Shown here one piece after another: positions 7,715 to 13,537 of a stretch of 13,537 nt of DNA. Each line of letters starts with the position of its first letter. Within the stretch, counting starts at the first letter, position 1. The stretch comes from DASPPK01 sp041479575 (GTDB taxonomy: Archaea > Thermoproteota > Bathyarchaeia > Bathyarchaeales > Bathycorpusculaceae): the NCBI GenBank assembly GCA_041479575.1, contig JBGOYH010000046.1, positions 1 to 13,537 of the forward strand. Direction: 5' to 3'. The notes below the pieces were generated by a model, which did no database searches, was not told the origin of the DNA, and saw only the letters and a list, made by a program, of their open reading frames with translations. Both the position numbers and the translations under genes were made by a program.

Positions 7715-7984
7715 TTACAGCAACAACGCAGACAAAAGGGCGTTTAACTCGTCCTTACTGTCCAAACCCCGAAAAATGATTTTCCCACTTCCGTAAAGCC
7801 TGAAAGAACAATTCTTGAACACCAGTTCAAACACTATTCCAGCAAGAGACTTCTTCACCGTGGCCTTTTCCAGAATTCTCTTAACAGCTTCGTCCCTTTT
7901 CTCATACTTGAAAATGACTATTACATCCTTTTCTTTGCCACACGTTCCCTCTATTCGGGAGACGTAGTCCTCAACTGTTGCCAT
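7715..7984 (-). CDS. Small protein of unknown function, last gene of the Fe-S operon
   Basis: An 89-residue protein I do not recognise. Its ATG shares a base with the sufS stop codon (TAATG), so it is very likely translated together with SufS, which is the main evidence that it is real. It is soluble, with no signal or membrane segment. Predicted pattern by eye: an N-terminal helix (1-12), a strand VIVIFKY (21-27), a helix (28-42), then strands FELVF, SFRLY and GKIIFRG (52-73), and a closing helix (74-88). The stretch GKIIFRG followed by a charged helix recalls half of a TBP-like fold (compare GKIVCTG in TATA-binding protein repeats or the RNase HIII N-terminal domain), but that is only a resemblance. 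Its two cysteines (15 and 59) are not arranged as a metal site. A role in regulating or assisting cluster assembly is possible from position alone. Confidence 0.75.
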   Translation of the reverse strand: MATVEDYVSRIEGTCGKEKDVIVIFKYEKRDEAVKRILEKATVKKSLAGIVFELVFKNCSFRLYGSGKIIFRGLDSKDELNALLSALLL

Positions 7985-9225
7985 TAGAATTGGCCGATCT
8001 CCTTCAAAACTTCCGCAAACCTGTCGATTTCTTCACGCGTGTTGTAGATGTAAAAGCTCGCCCTTGCTGAAGAACTCAAACCGAGCACTTCATGTAGAGG
8101 TTCAGCACAGTGGAAACCGCTTCTCACCATTATTCCATAGTTGTCCAGAAACAAGGCAACATCATGAGAACTTAGACCTTTTACGCCGAATGGAATTATC
8201 CCACATTTCTTGGACGGGTCTTTGGTTCCATAAATCTCAATTTTTTCGGAGGAATCCTGCATACGGGGCAAAGCATAATTGGTCAACGTTTCTTCATGTT
8301 CTTTCACGTTTTCCATACCAATCCGCTTCAAGTACCTCACCGCCTCCATCAACCCAACAGCCCCGCCCACATTGGGTGTTCCAGCTTCAAACTTCCAAGG
8401 CAAAACATTCCAAGCTATCGAACAACGTTTTGTCTCCTGGTCAAAAGAAACGTCCTTTATCATTTCGCCTCCGCCATGGAAAGGCGGCATCTCTTCGAGA
8501 ACCTCACGTTTGCCAAACAGGACACCAATACCTGTCGGACCCAACATTTTATGACCTGAAAAAGCAAGAAAATCCAAATCTAAGTCCTTCACGTTTACAG
8601 GCATATGTGGAACCGACTGCGCTCCATCCACTAGCATTAAAGCCCCATGGTCATGTGCCGTTTTTGCAACTCTTTCCACGTCGTTGACTATTCCAGTGAC
8701 ATTTGAAACATGAGAGAGACATACTATCCTTGTCTTCTTTGAAACAAGTTTTTCAAAAGACCGGTGGTCCAACGTTCCATCCTTGTTCACTCCCATGTAT
8801 TTGATCTTGAACCCATGGATTTTTGAGACTATTTCCCAAGGAACTATGTTGCTGTGATGCTCCATCAACGAGACGATGACTTCGTCATCCCTTCTGAGGT
8901 TGTGAAGACCCCAAGCATACGCCACAAGGTTTATGGCTTCGGTCGTGCCTCTCACGAAGACTATTTCTTCGATCCCTTTCGCGCCTATGAATTTGGCAAC
9001 CTCTTCGTGGGCATTCTCGTAAAGCTCTGAAGCCTCCTGTGAAAGCGTATGCACTGCCCGGTGGACATTGGCGTTATGGTTTTCATAGAAATCCTTGATT
9101 GCCTGAATCACTTGTTTGGGTTTTTGCGATGTCGACGCGTTGTCGAAGTATACGAGCGGCTGGTCATTTACCTTTCTTTCCAAGATAGGAAAGTCTTCTC
9201 GAATCTTGTATGGATCTAACATCAT
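7984..9225 (-). CDS. sufS: Cysteine desulfurase, SufS type (group II)
   Basis: A 413-residue PLP enzyme that takes sulfur from cysteine as a persulfide, leaving alanine, for iron-sulfur cluster assembly. It looks catalytically intact: the PLP-stacking His in MEHHSN (121-126), Asp200 and Gln203 in VDGAQS, the PLP Schiff-base Lys226 in SGHKMLGPTG, and the persulfide Cys373 in RSGFHCAEPL, the short group II loop. The N-terminal DFPIL stretch (11-15) and the YFDNAST stretch (26-32) are typical of SufS. The first ATG at 9225 overlaps the iscU stop as ATGA; a second ATG follows at once, so the start is uncertain by one codon. No SufE or SufBCD gene is visible. Its direct coupling to an IscU scaffold suggests that it supplies sulfur to that protein. 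Confidence 0.95.
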   Translation of the reverse strand: MMLDPYKIREDFPILERKVNDQPLVYFDNASTSQKPKQVIQAIKDFYENHNANVHRAVHTLSQEASELYENAHEEVAKFIGAKGIEEIVFVRGTTEAINLVAYAWGLHNLRRDDEVIVSLMEHHSNIVPWEIVSKIHGFKIKYMGVNKDGTLDHRSFEKLVSKKTRIVCLSHVSNVTGIVNDVERVAKTAHDHGALMLVDGAQSVPHMPVNVKDLDLDFLAFSGHKMLGPTGIGVLFGKREVLEEMPPFHGGGEMIKDVSFDQETKRCSIAWNVLPWKFEAGTPNVGGAVGLMEAVRYLKRIGMENVKEHEETLTNYALPRMQDSSEKIEIYGTKDPSKKCGIIPFGVKGLSSHDVALFLDNYGIMVRSGFHCAEPLHEVLGLSSSARASFYIYNTREEIDRFAEVLKEIGQF

Positions 9226-9722
9226 TTTCCTTCTGCTTGCTTCATCCTTTTTTCAAGCATTTTTGCCAGCTGTTCCTCTTCCAAAGCTTGTTTTTCTTCA
9301 AAGCTCGGCTCTTTCTCAAGCCAGTCCGGAGTCGTTCCCTTATTCTCAAAGTATTTCCTTATTGCCCTCTTCAAAGCTCCAACCGCAAGGATGCCGCAGT
9401 GAAACTTGACGCTTGGCAACCCGCCGACCGCTTCCACCACACTCTTGTAGGATACGTTCCATGCATCTTCAAGCTTCATTCCCTTAATCATCTCAGTGAC
9501 TATGCTTGAAGTAGCGATGTTTGCAGCGCACCCGTAGCTTTCGAAGGATGCTTTCTCGATGATGCCCTGCTCGCTGATTTTCAAGTAGAAAGTTATCATG
9601 TCGCCGCACATCGGGTTTCCAGCAACAGCTGACACGCTGGCATCTTCCATTTTTCCAAGATTCTTCGGGTTCCGGAACAATTCCAAAATCTTCGGATTAT
9701 AGGGCAAAGGTGCACGCGACAA
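9222..9722 (-). CDS. iscU: Iron-sulfur cluster scaffold protein, IscU type
   Basis: A 166-residue scaffold on which [2Fe-2S] clusters are built. The three ligand cysteines are Cys39 in NPMCGD (with Asp41), Cys65 in GCAANIATSS, and Cys109 in KFHCGILAVGAL (with His108). The 44-residue step between the second and third cysteines is that of IscU, not SufU, which has about 18 extra residues there. LPSVK (102-106) is one residue away from the LPPVK motif that bacterial IscU uses to bind the HscA chaperone. Beyond residue 126 there is an acidic/basic tail of about 40 residues, likely a long helix, that E. coli IscU lacks. The start is a TTG at 9722, with GGAGTG eight bases upstream, placed inside the end of the preceding gene. 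It lies between two desulfurase genes, which fits scaffold work. Confidence 0.94.
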   Translation of the reverse strand: MSRAPLPYNPKILELFRNPKNLGKMEDASVSAVAGNPMCGDMITFYLKISEQGIIEKASFESYGCAANIATSSIVTEMIKGMKLEDAWNVSYKSVVEAVGGLPSVKFHCGILAVGALKRAIRKYFENKGTTPDWLEKEPSFEEKQALEEEQLAKMLEKRMKQAEGK

Positions 9723-9727
9723 TACTG

Positions 9728-10948
9728 TTACACTCCTGTGGAACCGCTAATTCCTCTTATTCGTTCAACTGCTTTTGGAATAACTTCTAAAGCATAATTT
9801 ATGTCTTCTTCATTATGGACTCTTGAAACTTTCATCAAAATACTTCCATGTGCCTGATCAAACTTCCTGCCTATGGCAACCAAAACGTGGCTTGGTTGCA
9901 ATAACCTTCTGGAACAGGCGCTTCCGCTTGAAACATAAACGCCACTCAGGCTAAGCTCAATTGTGAGAGCTTCTCCTTCACACCTCAGAAAGCTAATGTT
10001 CGCGTTGTCAGGAGCCCGCTTTGCTCCTTTAGGACCATTGAGTTCAACATCAGGTATCGCGCCAGTTATTCCGTCAACAAGCTTGTCTCTCAATCGCTTG
10101 ACTCTACGAATATTTTCTTCAAAATTCTGGAAAATCAACTCAGACGCTTTCGTGAAGCCAACAATCAACGGCGTATTCTCCACTCCAGGCCAGAGCCTCT
10201 GCGTTCCTATCTGACCCTCCAAGATTCTTTCCAGGTCAACACCCTCTTTCACGTATAAACAGCCGATTCCCCTTGGTCCCAAAATCTTGTAGCTGCTGAC
10301 GGTAGCCAAGTCCACTCCCATGTCGCGCACATCGAACGGGATTTTACCATATGCATCACACGCATCTACGTGAAAAACCGCTTCTTCGTTTTTGTCCAAG
10401 ACGATTTCTACTGCTTCCTTTATCGGCTGGATTGTTCCTATCTCATGGTTGACCGCGGACAAGCTTACAATCGCGGTTTCATGGTCGACGGCGTCACACA
10501 GCTTGTCAAGGTTCACGAAACCTTCGCTGTCAACCGGTATCTTCAGTACTGTAAAGCCGCTCTTTTGAAGAAACTCAGCGACTTGCACCACGTTGATGGG
10601 TTCGATCTCTGAAACCACGATTTTCTTGGCCTTTTCCTTCAAAGAAAGAGCTATTCCCATTATTGCCAAGTTGTTTGCTTCAGTTTCTCCCGGAGTGAAG
10701 TTTACTTCCTCAACGTTTTTGCAGCCTAGGAAAGAAGCTATTTTCTGTGATGATTCCATTATCGTCTCGAAGGCTTCCCAACCTGGCTTATGTGTCAAAG
10801 TCGGATTACCGTATGCAAGCTGATTATAGTACGGCAACATCGCATCAACAACTTCTGTTGGAACAGGGCTTGAGTTCTCAATGTCAAAGTAAACTTCACG
10901 TTTCAAACCTTTGTGCGCCTTCAATAACTCTCTGACGTTTTCAACCAT
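9728..10948 (-). CDS. IscS/NifS-like PLP protein (group I cysteine desulfurase fold) with altered cofactor pocket
   Basis: A 406-residue fold-type I PLP protein, first gene of the iron-sulfur operon. The PLP lysine (Lys221 in SSYKILGPRG) and the persulfide cysteine (Cys345 in SSGSACSRRLLQPSH, the long group I loop) are both present, as are GETEANN (87-93) and Asp195. However, by eye alignment with E. coli IscS the ring-stacking His104 is Pro117, Gln183 is Asp198 and His205 is Tyr220. The protein may therefore be a slow or specialised desulfurase, or a partner rather than the main sulfur donor; SufS two genes on has all these residues. The frame stays open to a TTG at 11026, but that codon lies before the best TATA box and adds a tail unlike the family, so I choose the ATG at 10948. 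It stops five bases before iscU. Fold and operon membership are sure; activity is not. Confidence 0.88.
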   Translation of the reverse strand: MVENVRELLKAHKGLKREVYFDIENSSPVPTEVVDAMLPYYNQLAYGNPTLTHKPGWEAFETIMESSQKIASFLGCKNVEEVNFTPGETEANNLAIMGIALSLKEKAKKIVVSEIEPINVVQVAEFLQKSGFTVLKIPVDSEGFVNLDKLCDAVDHETAIVSLSAVNHEIGTIQPIKEAVEIVLDKNEEAVFHVDACDAYGKIPFDVRDMGVDLATVSSYKILGPRGIGCLYVKEGVDLERILEGQIGTQRLWPGVENTPLIVGFTKASELIFQNFEENIRRVKRLRDKLVDGITGAIPDVELNGPKGAKRAPDNANISFLRCEGEALTIELSLSGVYVSSGSACSRRLLQPSHVLVAIGRKFDQAHGSILMKVSRVHNEEDINYALEVIPKAVERIRGISGSTGV

Positions 10949-10997
10949 GCCCAACTCAGCTCTTCTGCACAATTCACGTTCTAGTATACATAGCTCC

Positions 10998-11007
10998 TTA
11001 TACAAAA
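10998..11007 (-). promoter_or_regulatory. TATA box of the iron-sulfur operon
   Basis: TTTTGTATAA on the minus strand, about 54 bases before the ATG at 10948. A start about 25 bases downstream would leave a leader of close to 30 bases. This placement supports the ATG at 10948 over the upstream TTG at 11026. No clear Shine-Dalgarno precedes the ATG. Confidence 0.4.
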
Positions 11008-11045
11008 ACGTAACCCAGAATAGCAAAATCTCCGCACACGCAACG

Positions 11046-11053
11046 CTTTAAGC
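11046..11053 (+). promoter_or_regulatory. Possible TATA box of hel308
   Basis: CTTTAAGC, a modest TATA-like match about 53 bases before the GTG start of hel308. If used, transcription would begin near 11075, just after the 16-base palindrome. Confidence 0.3.
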
Positions 11054-11057
11054 TGCC

Positions 11058-11073
11058 TCAGCATTAATGCTGA
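11058..11073. promoter_or_regulatory. Perfect 16-base palindrome, possible operator
   Basis: TCAGCATTAATGCTGA reads the same on both strands. It lies between the iron-sulfur operon and hel308, just downstream of the possible hel308 TATA box and upstream of the likely TATA box of the operon. Dimeric winged-helix regulators in archaea bind sites of this size and place. The symmetry is directly visible; operator function is inferred. Confidence 0.45.
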
Positions 11074-11102
11074 TGTAACAGGAAAAAAATGGGCGCATAA
11101 GA

Positions 11103-13334
11103 GTGAAAGTAGTCGACTTGCCTATACCAGAAGCAGTCAAGGAACTGACAATCAAATCTGGAATCGTTGAACTCTATCCGCCCCAAGAAGAAGCGGTGAA
11201 AGCCGGAGCCCTTGAAGGAAAAAATCTAGTTCTCGCAAGCCCAACTGCGTCTGGAAAGACTTTGGTAGCCGAGTTTTGCGCCCTCAAACACATTTTAGAA
11301 AAGAATGGTAAAGCCGTCTACCTCACACCGCTCAGGGCGCTGGCGAACGAGAAATTTGATGAATTTAGAAAGTACACGACGCTTGCAAAAAAGGATGGAA
11401 GAAGAATTAGGGTTGGCATCAGCACTGGCGACTTTGACAGCACAGACCCTTGGCTGGAAAGGTATGACATAATCATAACGACAAACGAGAAAGCAGACTC
11501 ACTTCTCAGACATAGAGCCAAATGGATGGATGAAATTTCCCTTGTCGTAGCCGACGAAGTACATTTGCTGAATGAAGCTGAACGCGGACCAACTCTCGAA
11601 GTTGTTCTTGCAAGACTCATGCAGGTCAACCCAGACATTCAAATCCTAGCCTTAAGCGCAACCATAAACAACGTCGACGAAATTGCAGGATGGCTGAAAG
11701 CACAACACGTCACAACTGAATGGCGCCCCGTTGCCCTTAAAGAAGGAGTATTACTTCATGAAGAGATACAGTACAGAGACGGAGACGCACGCAAAATAGA
11801 GAAAAAATCAAGAGACCCCACCATAAACTTGGCACTAAACACTGTCAAAACAGGCGGGCAAGCACTAATCTTTGCGTCAACACGAAAAAACGCCGTGACG
11901 CTGGCAAAGAAGGTTGCAGGCGAAGTTGTAGGAGCGCTGTCTAAGCCTGCAAGGCGATCTCTGGAGCATGAAGCAAACCGCATTTTGGCAGCAGGTGAAA
12001 GAACAAGCCTCGGGGAAACACTCGCAGAGCTGGTAAAATGCGGAACGGCCTTTCACCATGCAGGTTTGGGGGGCGGACACCGCAAGATAATTGAAGATTC
12101 GTTCAGAGAGGGAAAGATCAAAGTCTTAACAGCCACGCCGACGCTGGCTTTCGGAGTGAATCTTCCGGCGAGAACCGTTGTCATTCAAGACTACAGGCGT
12201 TACGAGGCAGGTTACGGCTACTATCCCATCAGCGTCTTAGAGTATAAACAGATGGCAGGCAGAGCTGGAAGACCAAAATACGACAAGACAGGCGAAGCAA
12301 TACTCATAGCCAAAACCAGTGACGAAGCAGACTACCTAGTTCAAAGCTACATCCTCGCACGTCCAGAACGCATCTGGTCCCGACTTGCAGTTGAACGCAT
12401 CATGAGGTCCCACGTGCTCGCAACCATAGCGGCAGACTTCGCCCACACAGAAAACGGAATCTACGAGTTCTTCGGCAAAACATTCTACGCTTACCAATAC
12501 GACATAGACGCGATCAAAAGCATAGTGGCGAAGATACTCAAGTACTTGTATGATGAAGAGATGATCGAAGTCTTCGGTGAAAACATCAATGCAACAAAAC
12601 TCGGAAAACGCGTAAGCGAGCTTTACATCGATCCAGTTTCAGCGGTCATAATTCGCGACGCATTAAAAGGCAAACCCGAGTTTCTAACAGACGTCAGCCT
12701 CCTACACATGATCGCTCACACACCAGACATGGGTCCCGTTCTGCGACCTTACTCAAGCGAAATGGACCAAGTAGCGCTGTTCATGGAAGAACACAGACAA
12801 GAATTCCTCATAGCCCCACCTGAAGAATGGGAAGATAATATAGGTTACCAAGAATTTCTCGGCGAAGTAAAAACAGCCATGACGCTGAAGGCTTGGATTG
12901 AAGAGATGAGCGAAGACTGGTTAATTGAAAGATTCAGAGTACAACCAGGCGACCTGTATAGGACACTCGAAAGCGCCAAATGGCTACTTCACGCCACAAA
13001 CGAACTGGCTCAACTGTTCGGCAACAAACAAGTTATCCCAATGACTTTGGAAGTGCAACAAAGAGTGGAAAAAGGAGTCAAGAAGGAATTGCTTCCACTC
13101 GTGAAGTTGGAAGGAGTCGGCAGAGTCCGCGGACGAATTCTCTTCAACTCAGGATACAAAACAATCGATGACATCAAAAACGCCCGCATTGAAGACTTAA
13201 CAGGCCTGCCACTGGTTGGGCCAAAGCTAGCCAAGAAAATAAAGGAACAAGTCGGCGGCTTCGTGAAAAAAGACATATGGGAAAACCTTGAAAAACAAGA
13301 TGAATGGAGACAGAAAGCACTAACTGAATATTAA
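11103..13334 (+). CDS. hel308: Hel308 family DNA helicase
   Basis: A 743-residue superfamily 2 helicase, a 3'-to-5' enzyme thought to act at stalled replication forks in archaea. Domains in order: the Q-motif region YPPQEEA (25-31); RecA1 with Walker A SPTASGKT (46-53), DEVH (151-154) and SAT (185-187); RecA2 with FHHAGL (318-323) and motif VI QMAGRAGRP (383-391); a winged helix; the ratchet helical bundle (about 500-660); and a C-terminal helix-hairpin-helix domain with GVGRVRGR (671-678) and LPLVGPKLAKKI (704-715). The RVRGR stretch corresponds to the RxRAR autoinhibitory motif of the family with Ala changed to Gly. Length and domain set are complete. It starts with GTG at 11103; no strong Shine-Dalgarno is seen. 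It is divergent from the iron-sulfur operon and has no cysteine cluster, so the neighbourhood need not mean a shared function. Confidence 0.96.
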   Translation: MKVVDLPIPEAVKELTIKSGIVELYPPQEEAVKAGALEGKNLVLASPTASGKTLVAEFCALKHILEKNGKAVYLTPLRALANEKFDEFRKYTTLAKKDGRRIRVGISTGDFDSTDPWLERYDIIITTNEKADSLLRHRAKWMDEISLVVADEVHLLNEAERGPTLEVVLARLMQVNPDIQILALSATINNVDEIAGWLKAQHVTTEWRPVALKEGVLLHEEIQYRDGDARKIEKKSRDPTINLALNTVKTGGQALIFASTRKNAVTLAKKVAGEVVGALSKPARRSLEHEANRILAAGERTSLGETLAELVKCGTAFHHAGLGGGHRKIIEDSFREGKIKVLTATPTLAFGVNLPARTVVIQDYRRYEAGYGYYPISVLEYKQMAGRAGRPKYDKTGEAILIAKTSDEADYLVQSYILARPERIWSRLAVERIMRSHVLATIAADFAHTENGIYEFFGKTFYAYQYDIDAIKSIVAKILKYLYDEEMIEVFGENINATKLGKRVSELYIDPVSAVIIRDALKGKPEFLTDVSLLHMIAHTPDMGPVLRPYSSEMDQVALFMEEHRQEFLIAPPEEWEDNIGYQEFLGEVKTAMTLKAWIEEMSEDWLIERFRVQPGDLYRTLESAKWLLHATNELAQLFGNKQVIPMTLEVQQRVEKGVKKELLPLVKLEGVGRVRGRILFNSGYKTIDDIKNARIEDLTGLPLVGPKLAKKIKEQVGGFVKKDIWENLEKQDEWRQKALTEY

Positions 13335-13537
13335 TCATCAAAAAAACCAAGAAACCTTAACGCGGAGATGAGTAAAAACAAGGATCCGGAATTCAAAGCG
13401 GCGCACTGTGTACTTGCGATGCATTATCCATTTGACTATTGTCGAAAAAGATCTTTCGAGGGTTCTTGACTTTGACCAAGCAACAGTCGGACACCTATCC
13501 ACTGAAACGCAAAATAGGACAAGATCAGTTTAAACCA
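13335..13537. other. Region after hel308 with no supported gene
   Basis: These 203 bases hold only short open frames: 33 codons from the ATG at 13368 and 41 codons from the GTG at 13408, both on the plus strand, neither resembling a family I know. An imperfect inverted repeat with TCGAAA and TTTCGA arms lies near 13442-13459. No tRNA, T-run terminator or clear promoter is seen. Confidence 0.5.

Noticed and set aside
8064..8687. 207-codon open frame on the plus strand
   Set aside because: It is the antisense shadow of sufS, which has all its catalytic residues in frame.
10949..11026. N-terminal extension of the IscS-like protein from a TTG at 11026
   Set aside because: The TTG lies upstream of the best TATA box, and the added 26 residues do not resemble the family's N-terminus.
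11089..11100. Three-codon minigene ATG GGC GCA TAA just before the hel308 GTG
   Set aside because: It is too short to distinguish from chance and is out of frame with hel308.
13382..13394. Adjacent GGATCC and GAATTC, with GTTTAAAC near the window end, looking like cloning sites
   Set aside because: There are no further linker sites or known vector sequence around them. Chance occurrence is simpler.
13408..13533. 41-codon frame from a GTG after hel308
   Set aside because: There is no Shine-Dalgarno, no family match and a competing 33-codon frame in the same place.

Overview
This window looks like a moderate-GC archaeal chromosome fragment. The clearest lineage marker is a full-length Hel308 helicase. 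Archaeal-type signals support this: a GGTGA Shine-Dalgarno in front of the flippase, TATA-like boxes about 25 bases ahead of inferred transcript starts, and one gene (rfbG) that looks leaderless. The exact lineage cannot be fixed by eye; a Bathyarchaeia-like or related lineage is only a guess.

Bases 1-5921, minus strand, transcribed right to left: a nucleotide-sugar cluster in the order rfbF, a YerE-like thiamine-diphosphate enzyme, a YerF-like SDR, rfbG, rfbH (cut by the window edge). RfbF makes CDP-glucose, RfbG makes CDP-4-keto-6-deoxyglucose, and RfbH removes the C3 hydroxyl. In Yersinia, YerE then adds a two-carbon unit from pyruvate to the 4-keto carbon and YerF reduces the product, giving CDP-yersiniose. 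The gene set here therefore predicts a two-carbon-branched 3,6-dideoxy sugar. The partner reductase RfbI is not in the window. RfbH carries about 100 extra N-terminal residues that resemble a PemK/MazF toxin fold, the most unusual thing seen here.

Bases 5922-6181 are a divergent promoter region. Bases 6182-7699, plus strand: a 14-helix Wzx/MOP-family flippase, probably exporting the lipid-linked glycan that contains the branched sugar.

Bases 7715-10948, minus strand: a tightly coupled iron-sulfur operon in the order IscS-like protein, IscU, SufS, then a small 89-residue protein of unknown function. The IscS-like protein keeps the PLP lysine and the active-site cysteine but has lost three other PLP-pocket residues. 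SufS has an intact active site. Two desulfurases thus share one scaffold gene and only one looks fully canonical.

Bases 10949-11102: a second divergent promoter region with a perfect 16-base palindrome. Bases 11103-13334, plus strand: Hel308. Bases 13335-13537: no gene I can support.
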